A stretch of 64,000 nt of DNA from UBA4582 sp965657335 (GTDB lineage: Bacteria; Pseudomonadota; Gammaproteobacteria; Pseudomonadales; Azotimanducaceae), in assembly GCA_965657335.1 (NCBI GenBank), contig CBFHOH010000011.1:65635-129634 (forward strand), in the 5' to 3' direction. Below, one piece after another: positions 1 through 8,177 of the stretch (position 1 is its first letter; each line of letters starts with the position of its first letter). Below the pieces are notes generated by a model that saw only the letters and a list, made by a program, of their open reading frames with translations, did not search any database and was not told the DNA's origin. The position numbers were made by a program, and so were the translations under genes.

Positions 1-1
1 A

Positions 2-193
2 GGTTTTCTGATCGGCGAGGGAGAGGGCACCTGGGATGCAGTCGCGGTCATAGAATATCCTTCAACTCAGGTAATGCTCGACATGTTCAGGGACACGGAA
101 TACCAGCAAGCCCAGCAGCATCGCGCTGCCGGCCTTGTGGGTCAAATGCTGGTCGAGTGTGGGTCTGGATTTTCTTTTGGACAGGCAAAATAA
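2..193 (+). CDS. DUF1330-like protein, C-terminal part (5' end outside window)
   Basis: An open frame enters from the left edge and ends at TAA 191-193, giving 63 visible residues. The visible part runs from an AVIEYPS strand through a helix with a TEYQQAQQHR stretch to a short C-terminus. The pattern of a strand ending in YPS, then a helix with D-T-E-Y-Q and a basic residue, is that of the DUF1330/NIPSNAP-like dimeric alpha-beta barrel proteins of about 95-100 residues. No enzymatic role is established for the family. The N-terminal half is missing, so the assignment rests on the C-terminal half only. Confidence 0.6.
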   Translation, partial: GFLIGEGEGTWDAVAVIEYPSTQVMLDMFRDTEYQQAQQHRAAGLVGQMLVECGSGFSFGQAK

Positions 194-420
194 TGACTGC
201 AGGACCTTGTCGCGATCAAAGGCATCACAGCGCGATTAATCCGGCGCTCGCCAGTGGTATGATGCGCTCGGGCGGTTACGTGCTAAGCGAATGTTGACCA
301 AGCATTGGGTCCGTCGCCTATCGGGAACGGATTTTCTGAATATTCGTTTTACCGCCGCAAGTCTGACAATGTGCTTTTTTCGTAAGTTAAACCAACAAGT
401 CTAATCAAAGTGTTTATACA

Positions 421-954
421 ATGATGAATCGTCGTCTCTGGCTCACCCGAATCGTTAAAGGGTTCTCTATAACCGGTGCTGGTTTTCTTGCCTTCCCGTT
501 TTTTCGCGCGCTAATTCCCACAGCGGACGATGAAACGAGTCTGGAAGTAAGCGTTGATGATTTAAGACCAGGACAATCAAAAATTGTTCGCTGGCGGGGT
601 AGAGATCTGGTGGTACAGAAGCGCTCCCAACAGATGATTAAGACGATCGGTGAGGGAAACATTGATCTTAAAGACCCAGACTCTTTGCAATCAGTTCAGC
701 CTGCATTTGCTGAAAACGCGTACCGGTCATTAAGGCCAGAAATTTTTGTGACTTACAATTTATGTACTCACTTGGGATGCCAGGTGGTGCGTTCGAAGGA
801 TACTGCCTTGGGCTTCTCGTGTCCTTGTCATAACAGTGATTATGACCTTTCGGGGCGGGTCGTCAGCGGTGCTGCTGCTCCAACCAATCTTGAAGTTCCT
901 TCCTACCGTTTTATCTCGGGAAACACTCTGGTGTTGGAAGTTGCCGAAGTATGA
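421..954 (+). CDS. Rieske [2Fe-2S] protein, cytochrome bc1 iron-sulfur subunit type
   Basis: The 177-residue protein has an N-terminal membrane anchor (about residues 12-32) preceded by Arg-Arg, as in Tat-dependent Rieske proteins. The cluster-binding motifs are CTHLGC (C115, H117, C120) and CPCHNS (C134, C136, H137). C115/H117/C134/H137 would bind the cluster and C120-C136 would form the usual disulfide. The PAPTNLEVP-like stretch near residues 153-160 is typical of the bc1 (PetA/UcrI) branch, where the protein carries electrons from quinol to cytochrome c1. No cytochrome b or c1 gene follows: the next gene is a flavodoxin-like one, so this copy is an orphan or works with subunits encoded elsewhere. 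Two adjacent ATGs (421 and 424) are possible starts and no clear ribosome binding site separates them. Confidence 0.88.
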   Translation: MMNRRLWLTRIVKGFSITGAGFLAFPFFRALIPTADDETSLEVSVDDLRPGQSKIVRWRGRDLVVQKRSQQMIKTIGEGNIDLKDPDSLQSVQPAFAENAYRSLRPEIFVTYNLCTHLGCQVVRSKDTALGFSCPCHNSDYDLSGRVVSGAAAPTNLEVPSYRFISGNTLVLEVAEV

Positions 955-1156
955 TTTTGCCGCTACCGTCAGTAGATAAGGCGACATAACGAAGCTGTCG
1001 TTCTCGCACGCCGGATCAACCCCCTAGACATCCGTCCGCATTCACAGGCTAGCTGGCATACAAAGGTAGCGTGTGTGTTGGATGATATTGGCAGTTTCAA
1101 AGTGATAATGGTAAAACTCTCACCACTAGTCTCCGTGAGTATTTGTAAAAAGAAAA

Positions 1157-1615
1157 ATGAAACACCTGCTTATCACATATCATAGTAAAGACGGTTCCAC
1201 AGGCAGGATGTGTGAGCGTGTGCAAAAAGGCGCAAATCATCCTGATATTGAAATAGAAATTAGAGCCCTCTTGGCCAGCGAAACGTCAGCTGAAGACATG
1301 ACTTGGGCTGATGGCATTATATTTGGTACACCCGAGAATTTTGGTTACATGTCCGGAGCAATGAAGGACTTGTTCGACCGAACATTTTATCCACTGGAAG
1401 GGCAGTTAGAGGGAATGCCTATCGCTATTTTTATTAGCGCTGGCAATGATGGTACGGGCGCATTGAGTAGTATTCGAAGAATCGGTAACGGGTATGGCTT
1501 TAAAGAGGTTCAGGAGCCTCTCATCTCTGTCGGTGAGCTCACAGATGAAACCTTGGACGCCTGTGAAGCACTGGGTATGTATCTTGCTGCAGGTCTTGAA
1601 GGAAGCATATTCTAA
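1157..1615 (+). CDS. Flavodoxin-like / NAD(P)H-dependent FMN reductase family protein
   Basis: The 152-residue protein begins with a beta strand and a phosphate-binding loop (ITYHSKDGSTGRM, residues 6-18) of flavodoxin type. It continues with a GTPENFGYMSGAMKDLFDR segment (about residues 57-75) like the second FMN loop of the WrbA/flavodoxin-like reductases. SAGNDGTGA near residues 95-103 fits the third FMN-contacting loop. It probably binds FMN in the cytoplasm and reduces a small acceptor; the substrate cannot be told. It stands between an orphan Rieske gene and the SOS-linked radical SAM gene with about 200 and 90 bases on either side, so it is probably its own transcript. The length is normal for the family. 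Confidence 0.75.
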   Translation: MKHLLITYHSKDGSTGRMCERVQKGANHPDIEIEIRALLASETSAEDMTWADGIIFGTPENFGYMSGAMKDLFDRTFYPLEGQLEGMPIAIFISAGNDGTGALSSIRRIGNGYGFKEVQEPLISVGELTDETLDACEALGMYLAAGLEGSIF

Positions 1616-1665
1616 TTCGCTGATTCTGTGCGTCGAACCTGCAACTCTTATCCTCGACACTTTAG

Positions 1666-1681
1666 CTGTACATATATACAG
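1666..1681 (+). promoter_or_regulatory. LexA (SOS) box upstream of the radical SAM gene
   Basis: CTGTACATATATACAG is a CTGT-N8-ACAG palindrome that differs at one base from the E. coli core CTGTATATATATACAG. It ends 20 bases before the ATG at 1702, where it would cover the promoter. From memory, PA0069, the Pseudomonas aeruginosa counterpart of the next gene, belongs to the LexA regulon, so sequence and regulon knowledge agree. Confidence 0.85.
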
Positions 1682-1701
1682 TGACGTGTGTAAGATTATC
1701 T

Positions 1702-2934
1702 ATGACCTACGATAAACTGATACCCAGCGGTGCTCATCATGATAAAGCTAAGCACCGAAAAGATAAGCAGCCAAAAGATAAGTACCTGAAAAATAAGCAT
1801 GCGAAAGGCAAGCAGGTAAATGAAAGCGTACTGAGTCATGCGCATAACATCGACCTGAATGAACTCGTCACCGCAAGCACGCTGGCGATGAAGGGCAGGG
1901 GGGCCGTGAGCAACCCCAGTAATCGATACGATTCCGAGTCTATGGTTAAAATCGATGATGGCTGGACGGCCGAGGTCGCGTCTACTTCGGTCCAAACGAA
2001 GCTGATACCAGCACCGTCGAAAACAATCATCTCCAGTAATAGTTCTCCTGATATTTCGTTTAGTAAATCGATTAATCCCTATCGTGGCTGCGAACATGGG
2101 TGTATCTATTGCTACGCGAGACCGACCCATGCCTTTTGGGACATGTCACCCGGCCTAGATTTTGAAACCAACATTTTCGTGAAAGCTAACGCCGCGGAAT
2201 TGCTTGAGCAAACACTCAACAAGCCGGGTTATCAGTGTGAGCCGATCTGTATTGGTGCGAATACGGATCCTTACCAGCCCTGTGAGCGAACTGAACGGGT
2301 TACCAGAGGTGTGCTCGAGGTTATGCAAAAGCATCGTCACCCTTTCTCAATCATCACAAAGAGTGATTTGATGCTTCGTGATATAGAAATTTACGAGGAA
2401 ATGGCACGAGACAAACTTTGTTCAGTTGCGGTCAGCCTAACGACATTAAGTAATGAAACTAAACGGAAGCTTGAACCTAGAACTGCCTCGCCCGCAGCAA
2501 GGCTTCGGCTCATTGAGCAACTGAGTCTTGCCGGCGTGCCTGTGACCGTGCTTGCAGCCCCCATGATACCTGTTGTAAACGACCATGAGATGGAAGCTAT
2601 TCTGGCTTCAGCTGCTAACGCCGGTGCAAAGTATGCCGAGTATATTTTTCTGAGACTACCGTTGGAAATTGAAATGCTGTTCACTGAATGGCTGACGGAA
2701 CATTACCCCGGTCGCGCGAAGCATGTGATGAGCATCGTTAGGCAGAGCCGCGAAGGGAAATCCTATCAATCCGGTTTTCATACGCGGATGAAAGGGCGGG
2801 GCGTCTTTGCTGATCTGCTCCATCAGCGCTTCAACATTGCGTTACGAAAACTGGGTCTGAATGAGGAATATCCCAAGAGCGAATTAAATACCCGAGCATT
2901 TCAGCGAGCTAACCAGCAGCTTCAGCTATTCTAA
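1702..2934 (+). CDS. PA0069-family radical SAM protein (spore photoproduct lyase-like)
   Basis: The 410-residue protein carries the radical SAM motif CEHGCIYCYARP; C130, C134 and C137 (counted from the 1702 ATG) would hold the 4Fe-4S cluster that cleaves S-adenosylmethionine. The flanking NPYRGCEHG and ANTDPYQPCE signatures are those of the PA0069 family, which is related to SplB-type photoproduct lyases. A DNA-damage role is inferred from the LexA box directly upstream, not proven. A GTG at 1681 would also extend the frame, but it lies inside the LexA box, so the ATG at 1702 is preferred. Residues 13-38 form a lysine-rich stretch of imperfect K-D/N-K repeats ahead of the conserved domain, probably disordered and possibly nucleic-acid binding. 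Confidence 0.85.
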   Translation: MTYDKLIPSGAHHDKAKHRKDKQPKDKYLKNKHAKGKQVNESVLSHAHNIDLNELVTASTLAMKGRGAVSNPSNRYDSESMVKIDDGWTAEVASTSVQTKLIPAPSKTIISSNSSPDISFSKSINPYRGCEHGCIYCYARPTHAFWDMSPGLDFETNIFVKANAAELLEQTLNKPGYQCEPICIGANTDPYQPCERTERVTRGVLEVMQKHRHPFSIITKSDLMLRDIEIYEEMARDKLCSVAVSLTTLSNETKRKLEPRTASPAARLRLIEQLSLAGVPVTVLAAPMIPVVNDHEMEAILASAANAGAKYAEYIFLRLPLEIEMLFTEWLTEHYPGRAKHVMSIVRQSREGKSYQSGFHTRMKGRGVFADLLHQRFNIALRKLGLNEEYPKSELNTRAFQRANQQLQLF

Positions 2935-2968
2935 TTAAGTCTGCTTGAGGTTGCTTGTGTTTAGAAAG

Positions 2969-3676
2969 CTAGGTGTCGAATACAAGATGAACACGGCGAT
3001 TTCTTTTTCCCTTGTTCTCAATCTTTGAGACCCTCACAGCGCCAATCTCAGAAGTATTGTTCAGGTGTGTTCCACCACAGGGCTGGTAATCGATATCACC
3101 GATTCTCACCATGCGTATTGTACCCGCACCCCTCGGCGGCTGAACTGACATTGTTCGAACGAGACCTGGATTCTGATCCAACTCTTCATCAGTAATCGAA
3201 TCTAATGATAGCGCCGTTTCGGATTGAACAAGTTCGTTTAGCCTAATCGTCAGATCTTCCTTGTCTAATTGATTGTCACCAATATCAAAATCCAGCCGGC
3301 TTTTTTCTGCACCGACAGAACCGCCTGTCACAGGAACGGGTATCAGCGAACCTAACAGGTGCATGCAGGTGTGCATTCGCATATGTTTGTGGCGACGCTC
3401 CCAATCGAGCTCGAGCGTTACTTGGTCTCCCACCTTGAGGTCATGCGCATCGGATTCAAGCTGATGGCTAATCGCGTCGGCTGTAGCGCCTTTTCGAGTA
3501 TCAACAATTCGTAATGAAGCACCATGGCTGCTGACTGTGCCCTGATCACCAGGTTGGCCGCCGCCCAGCGGATAAAAAATGGTTGCTGCAAATTCTATGC
3601 AGTCTGCCTGCACCGCAGTGACGGTCGTGGTAAGCGTTCTCTGGTAACTGTCTTGATAGTAAATTTTTTCTGCCAC
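2969..3676 (-). CDS. Alanyl-tRNA editing protein (AlaX-type trans-editing domain)
   Basis: The 235-residue protein matches the free-standing editing domain of alanyl-tRNA synthetase, which hydrolyses Ser- or Gly-mischarged tRNA-Ala. The four zinc-ligand positions are visible: H102 and H106 in MHTCMH, and C200 and H204 in PCGGTH. The GGGQPGDQG loop near residues 38-46 is typical of AlaX. The length fits AlaX-M rather than a full synthetase. The start is GTG at 3676, chosen because AAGGAG lies six bases upstream. It is 19 bases downstream of the M20 peptidase gene on the same strand and probably shares its transcript. Confidence 0.88.
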   Translation of the reverse strand: MAEKIYYQDSYQRTLTTTVTAVQADCIEFAATIFYPLGGGQPGDQGTVSSHGASLRIVDTRKGATADAISHQLESDAHDLKVGDQVTLELDWERRHKHMRMHTCMHLLGSLIPVPVTGGSVGAEKSRLDFDIGDNQLDKEDLTIRLNELVQSETALSLDSITDEELDQNPGLVRTMSVQPPRGAGTIRMVRIGDIDYQPCGGTHLNNTSEIGAVRVSKIENKGKRNRRVHLVFDT

Positions 3677-3695
3677 GTTTACTCCTTTTGGGCTG

Positions 3696-5096
3696 CTAAT
3701 GACTGCCTGCCACCTGATTTGTTAACAACCACATAAGCCGAAGATATTCAAAGTACGGTTCAACTTTTAGGTATTCATCATTGCCATGGATGCCGTTGTT
3801 GTCACCAAGAACAACCCCAGGTCCAAATCCGTAAGCCGCAATGCCGGCAGCCCTGAGCTGCGCAGAATCGGTAGCACCTGTCAGCATACTGGGTAGCACA
3901 ACAGCACCGGGATGTCGCTCGGTAAGGATATCTTCGAACGCTCTGAACATATCATTTTGTAGCGGTGCGGGGTCATGTGCAGGGCGTGTCACTTTCATGG
4001 GAATAATCTGAATAGCGTCATCATCAATAATCGCGCTCAAGTCTTCCCACAGTTGTTCTGGATCCGCACCGGGTAACGCCCGAATGTCGAGGGTAGCCTC
4101 AGCACTTGATGGGATGACATTGCGTTGGTAGCCACCATTAATGATCGTGGGAACTACCGACGTGCGTATAATTGAAAAAAAAGCAGGGTTAATATCTTGT
4201 AACTTAGCTTGTGTCGCTAGGTCGGGATTCGGTTTCAGAATATCTCTGTAAACACTGGCTTCTGCCTCTGGACGTGTTTCTGCTAATCTTCTAAAGAATG
4301 TTCGGGTCGTTTCATTCAGTTCCATCTTCAGTGGCGTATCAACGAGCCTTGCAACGGCTCTAGCGATAGCGCCTATTGCGTTGTCGCGCGTTGGAACAGA
4401 ACCATGCCCTGCAGTTCCACTCGCCAAAAGTCGTGCACGCCTCGGCGTTTTCTCCGCTGTGCCGATAGAAAAATTGACATATTTCCCTGTGCGAGGATCG
4501 ATCGTTCCACGACCACCCTCGTTGAGGGCGAATTCGGCGTCGATCTCCTCTAGGTGATTTTCCACCATAAAGGTTATACCCAGACCGCCACCGCCTTCTT
4601 CATCGGCAACACCAAGGAAGATTACATCGCGATCCAACGGCACCTTGTTTCGGTGCAAAGCCAGAAGGATCTCCAGCGAAACGGCGACAATACCCTTGTC
4701 GTCAGCGGCGCCTCGACCGAATATTTTGCCGTTCTTGACGGTGCCGCCAAACGGATCGAAGGACCAGTTCTCCGGTTCAACCGTGACAACATCTGTGTGC
4801 CCTAAAAGCAGCAGCGGGCGTTTGCTGCCATTGCCTTTTATGCGAGCGACAATATTTGTTCTGCCAGGCTTGGCCTCGAAGGTTTTGTAATCTATGCCTT
4901 CGGCTTCAAGTCGCTTGCCAAGATAATCAGTGGCGAGATATTCATTGCCCGCCGGTTGTGATGTATCGAGTTTTATAAGGTCAACAAGCGTGTTGAGTGA
5001 ATCAGATTCCAGACGCTGCCAATCCGGCTCCATCGCATGAATGTTCGGAGAAGTTGAAGTAAGCGCGGCCACAACAAGTGAGAGGATAATTCGCAT
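3696..5096 (-). CDS. Secreted M20-family metallopeptidase (carboxypeptidase/ArgE-like)
   Basis: The 466-residue protein starts with a signal peptide (about residues 1-21, ending in a NIHA-type cleavage site), so it acts in the periplasm. The M20 metal-site motifs follow: GHTDVV (H100, D102), GRGAADDKG (bridging Asp near 132) and DEEGGG (catalytic Glu 166, metal Glu 167). A dimerisation domain with the GTAGHGS and NVIPSSAEATLDIR signatures lies in the second half. It should remove C-terminal residues or acyl groups from peptides; the exact substrate is unknown. The ATG has AGGAA upstream. It is cotranscribed with the AlaX gene and lies about 130 bases after the selenocysteine redoxin gene on the same strand. 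Confidence 0.88.
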   Translation of the reverse strand: MRIILSLVVAALTSTSPNIHAMEPDWQRLESDSLNTLVDLIKLDTSQPAGNEYLATDYLGKRLEAEGIDYKTFEAKPGRTNIVARIKGNGSKRPLLLLGHTDVVTVEPENWSFDPFGGTVKNGKIFGRGAADDKGIVAVSLEILLALHRNKVPLDRDVIFLGVADEEGGGGLGITFMVENHLEEIDAEFALNEGGRGTIDPRTGKYVNFSIGTAEKTPRRARLLASGTAGHGSVPTRDNAIGAIARAVARLVDTPLKMELNETTRTFFRRLAETRPEAEASVYRDILKPNPDLATQAKLQDINPAFFSIIRTSVVPTIINGGYQRNVIPSSAEATLDIRALPGADPEQLWEDLSAIIDDDAIQIIPMKVTRPAHDPAPLQNDMFRAFEDILTERHPGAVVLPSMLTGATDSAQLRAAGIAAYGFGPGVVLGDNNGIHGNDEYLKVEPYFEYLRLMWLLTNQVAGSH

Positions 5097-5226
5097 GGCT
5101 ATTCCTGTAAGTTTTAGCGTTCGTATCGAACTGCTTAAGATAAAATCAGAAACGAAGGTACCCGAGCTAGGATAACTGTCTTCATCACAATAGTCAGCAG
5201 AGATAACACGGTGATGAGATCTGGAT

Positions 5227-5886
5227 TTACAGTGCTCGTTTTACGAATAGCAGAATGTCTTCTATCTCAGTACGATCTCGGATGCTTTCCTCGGCAAATT
5301 TTGCCAACACGACACCATCTCGGTTGACAAAAAATATGCCAGGGTGCGGCACCCCGTAAGCTCGATGCCCTTTTGGATAATCTTCATTCAAGATGCCAAA
5401 TGCGAGCGCTGTTCGACCTTCAGGGTCGCTCAAGAGCGGGTAATCAAGCTTGTATTGCCTCACGAACGCAGCATTCGATTCAACCGAATCGTAAGTCATC
5501 GCCGCAACATTGACGCCGAGATCAGCAAACTGTTTTTTTGCGTTCTGCAGCTGCACGAGCTGCGCCTTGCAGTAGGGTCACCAGTCGCTTGAACGATTAA
5601 AAAAGAACAGGAGCCCATGCTCGCCAATCAGGCTTTTGTTCGTGCGTACACGGGATGTGTGGTCCTGTGCATTTATCTGCGGGAATTCGGTACCGGTTGG
5701 TATACCAGCAGCCCATTCAGCATGAAGCGGCGTGATTAAGAAGAACTGGAGGCAAGATATCAACCAATAGACACGGTATTTACTCGCATTGGTGAACCAT
5801 CTAAGAATGGTTTTATAGCGCAGGTAATTTTTACCACAGTCTTGCTTGCAAGTCCGTTTGTATCGTTTATCCATAAATAAATGCAA
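5227..5886 (-). CDS. Selenocysteine-containing redoxin (AhpC/TSA-like, UxxC) with in-frame TGA
   Basis: Two halves lie in one reading frame separated only by a TGA at 5580-5578. Read through, the protein has 219 residues with Sec at position 103. The upstream half has a hydrophobic signal or anchor segment (about residues 40-56, ending LHA) and a redoxin start (GTEFPQINA). The junction reads SSDW-U-PYCKAQLVQLQ, where redoxin and thioredoxin-like relatives have CxxC. The downstream half continues the fold (VAAMTYDSVESNAAF, YPLLSDPEG, GVPHPGIFFV). A hairpin of bacterial SECIS form follows the TGA, and mnmH in the same window shows selenophosphate use. It is probably a periplasmic thiol oxidoreductase or peroxidase. 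The N-terminus is uncertain: neither Met 1 nor Met 5 has a good ribosome binding site. The alternative is a nonsense mutation at exactly the redox position. Confidence 0.82.
5545..5572 (-). promoter_or_regulatory. Candidate bacterial SECIS hairpin after the TGA (Sec) codon
   Basis: On the minus strand, counting the U of UGA as 1, bases 9-12 pair with 33-36, 15-17 with 30-32 (one wobble), and GCA 18-20 with UGC 26-28. This closes a five-base apical loop GCUCG. In E. coli fdhF, from memory, the GCA/UGC stem and its GGUC loop begin one base later, so position and shape agree closely. SelB would recognise this element. The loop bases differ from the canonical GGUC, so a folding program and comparison with homologues would be the decisive check. 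Confidence 0.6.
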
Positions 5887-6022
5887 ATCAGGGTCAGCTC
5901 ATAAGGTCAATCAGCGTTGAACTTTCAAACGTAAACGGAGATGATTCCGATTCGTATGGAAGCAATAGCTTTTTAGTGTAACCAACATTGAAAAGCAAGC
6001 CTCGCGCTGACTATGGATCGTC

Positions 6023-6841
6023 ATGAAATTTTCTCGAAGCCACATTCTGATCACACTTTGCCTGTTGATGACCGCGGTGGTTATGCCAACTTCAGCGGCT
6101 TCGCGGTCAGGGACTCAACAATTAGCCAAACAAGAAGCGCTGCGCCGATTGACAACGGAAGACTCTCAAGCTGTCGTTCATTACATCGTCGCAAGCGGTG
6201 ATGCACTTCACTCGGTGAATGTTTTTAAGTTGGTTACCCGTGACCTCTACTGGAGAAGTAAAAATCTCACCCTCGCTATCGTACTTGGTCAGGCAGGTGT
6301 TCAGTTTGGGCTAACCGAGGCACAACGGCTTAGGAATTCAGATCCGGCAATGGCTCGCGAGTTGAGGAAAAATGCCAAAACACTTGCCTATGATCTTTCA
6401 TCATTTTGCTGGCCCGGATGGAATGAAGCGGGCATCACAATACCTGGCGTACACTTGTCCATTGGCCAAGACCTCGCTCGGATTAATCTGCGGCTCGCGA
6501 ACCAATTGGGTATGGCGAATGTCACCCTGAGCAGGGCTTATTGGCTCGTAGGAGCGCATTACCTCGGCATAAAACAATATGAGAGGGCCCGCAGGTCCTT
6601 TGTGGAAGGCGCGAAATATTCTGCAGGCTCTGATACGGTTGAAGCAGAGTTGTTGATAAGAGGCTATATCTATCTCGCTGACCTGTTGAAAAATCCGGAG
6701 AACAAGAAGCTTCGAGCAGAGTACGCAGCCGTTCTTGAGGAACTCAAACAGACACAAGAGGGGGCTTACTTCGGTGAGCAACTCGAAACAGCAGAATACG
6801 TGTTTACGCGACCACCTGGTGGCGAACTCGTCTTACATTGA
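6023..6841 (+). CDS. Secreted helical protein of unknown function (TPR-like)
   Basis: I do not recognise this 272-residue protein. It has a clear signal peptide (about residues 1-25, cleaved after TSA), so it is exported. The rest is almost wholly helical, with repeated Y/A/L-rich helices between residues 155 and 240 (for example GAHYLGIKQYERARRSF and IRGYIYLADLLKN) that look like two or three degenerate TPR units. That would suit protein-protein contact in the periplasm. It is divergent from the selenocysteine redoxin, with 136 bases between, and is followed directly by the cupin gene. An alternative ATG ten bases upstream (6013) is in another frame. Confidence 0.7.
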   Translation: MKFSRSHILITLCLLMTAVVMPTSAASRSGTQQLAKQEALRRLTTEDSQAVVHYIVASGDALHSVNVFKLVTRDLYWRSKNLTLAIVLGQAGVQFGLTEAQRLRNSDPAMARELRKNAKTLAYDLSSFCWPGWNEAGITIPGVHLSIGQDLARINLRLANQLGMANVTLSRAYWLVGAHYLGIKQYERARRSFVEGAKYSAGSDTVEAELLIRGYIYLADLLKNPENKKLRAEYAAVLEELKQTQEGAYFGEQLETAEYVFTRPPGGELVLH

Positions 6842-6855
6842 GGCAAGCAAAGTTG

Positions 6856-7590
6856 ATGTTGAATCACGATATGTCGATTCCGTGTGTAGTCAAAGCTGAT
6901 GAAGTCGATTGGCTAGCAAGTCCGTCAAAAACCGTTCTCCGGAAGCGATTTCATCTTGTTGGTGGACCAGAATCGGGCCAAGTGACATCGCTCGTAGAAT
7001 ATCAGCCAGGGGCGTCTTTTCACCGGCACGAACATCCACAAGGCGAAGAAATACTGGTGCTCGAGGGGGTGTTTTCAGATGATGCCGGAGATTGGCCTGC
7101 GGGGTCTTGGCTTTTGAATCCAGAAGGGTTCGCGCATGCGCCTTATTCCAGAGACGGCTGCCTTTTATTTGTAAAGTTGAGGCAATATCCGGGCACTGAA
7201 CATATGACGCTATTTTGGCCTCAGCTGGTTACTCGTCTGAGATCCGCGGGTCCTGACCAGCGTGCGTTAACGGATAGGTCCGAGAATGTCGCCGTTCGCG
7301 TTTTGTTGAATCACTCGGGCGAGTCGATTTCAATCATTTCCCTTGGTATTCTGGCCGGAACTCAACTAAATATACAAGCTGCCCCCCCTGAGGGTTCACT
7401 CTGTCAGACCTATGAGGGTGGCGTCGAAGGCTTTGTACTCGAAGGTATTGCCGAAATGAATGGAGAGATTCTTACCCGACATGATTGGTTCAGATTACCG
7501 CCTGGCGCGACATTAAACCTCACTTCAAAGGAATGTACGTTGTATCTTAAGGAAAATAACGTCAAACGACTGAGAAATGTCAATAAATGA
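6856..7590 (+). CDS. Double cupin protein, ChrR cupin-like
   Basis: The first cupin is clear at about residues 25-110, with PGASFHRHEHPQGEEILVLEG carrying the HxH and Glu metal ligands and a later FAHAPYS segment replacing the usual second His motif. The second half (about 145-240) repeats the fold in degenerate form without metal ligands. This resembles the cupin half of ChrR-type anti-sigma factors and related stress proteins, but no zinc-binding anti-sigma domain is present, so it is not a complete ChrR. Frame extensions to a TTG at 6838 are possible; ATG 6856 is chosen, with GAGG upstream. Its TGA overlaps the ATG of the acetyltransferase (ATGA), so the two are translationally coupled. 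Confidence 0.75.
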   Translation: MLNHDMSIPCVVKADEVDWLASPSKTVLRKRFHLVGGPESGQVTSLVEYQPGASFHRHEHPQGEEILVLEGVFSDDAGDWPAGSWLLNPEGFAHAPYSRDGCLLFVKLRQYPGTEHMTLFWPQLVTRLRSAGPDQRALTDRSENVAVRVLLNHSGESISIISLGILAGTQLNIQAAPPEGSLCQTYEGGVEGFVLEGIAEMNGEILTRHDWFRLPPGATLNLTSKECTLYLKENNVKRLRNVNK

Positions 7591-8177
7591 CCCGCTTCAG
7601 AAGCAGGTTTGGTGGTACGAGTTCCAGCATTTCGATTATCGAAAGTGAACGGATGATCATTCGTGTTCTGGACCCCTCGCAGGCAGAACTGATGGTCAAG
7701 TTTCGCAACGAGAACCGCGAATTTCTTACCCCTTGGGAACCAGCAAGATCGAACGAATTTTACACGCCCGCGTTTTGGCAGTCCCAGATAAGAATGGCGC
7801 TCAGACATTATCGTGAGCAATCGCACTTGAGCTTTACCTTACTTAACAAAGCAGAGACTGAGGTGCTTGGCGTATGCAACTACTCAAATATTATCCGCGG
7901 CACGTTCCAGTCTTGTCATCTCGGTTATGCGACGGCCGAGAAGCACCAGTCACAAGGGTATATGGCTGAAGCGATCAATGCTTCGATAGGCTATGTATTC
8001 AATGAACTGAATTTACACCGTGTCATGGCAAATTATATGCCGAGGAATGCCCGGAGTGGGGATTTGCTCGCCTACCTTGGCTTCACCGTTGAAGGCAGAG
8101 CGGCAAAATTTCTCCAAATTAATGGCGTTTGGGAAGACCACGTTCTGACATCGCGTATTAATCCAAAACATCAATAA
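7587..8177 (+). CDS. GNAT N-acetyltransferase, RimJ/RimL type
   Basis: The 196-residue protein has the RimJ/RimL pattern: an N-terminal ERMIIRVLDPSQAELM strand-helix, FLTPWEP, then the acetyl-CoA site with SCHLGYATAEKHQSQGYMAEA (about residues 110-130), where Q-SQGYM replaces the more usual RGxG loop. LHRVMANYMPRNARS and LGFTVEGRA follow. The family acetylates N-terminal amino groups of ribosomal proteins S5 or L12, or small amine substrates; which one cannot be told. It overlaps the cupin gene by four bases (ATGA) and is the last gene of that short operon. Length is normal for the family. Confidence 0.85.
   Translation: MTRFRSRFGGTSSSISIIESERMIIRVLDPSQAELMVKFRNENREFLTPWEPARSNEFYTPAFWQSQIRMALRHYREQSHLSFTLLNKAETEVLGVCNYSNIIRGTFQSCHLGYATAEKHQSQGYMAEAINASIGYVFNELNLHRVMANYMPRNARSGDLLAYLGFTVEGRAAKFLQINGVWEDHVLTSRINPKHQ

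Noticed and set aside
193..297. 34-codon frame overlapping the stop of the first partial gene (TAATG)
   Set aside because: The coupling looks tempting, but the peptide has no family likeness and is too short to support.
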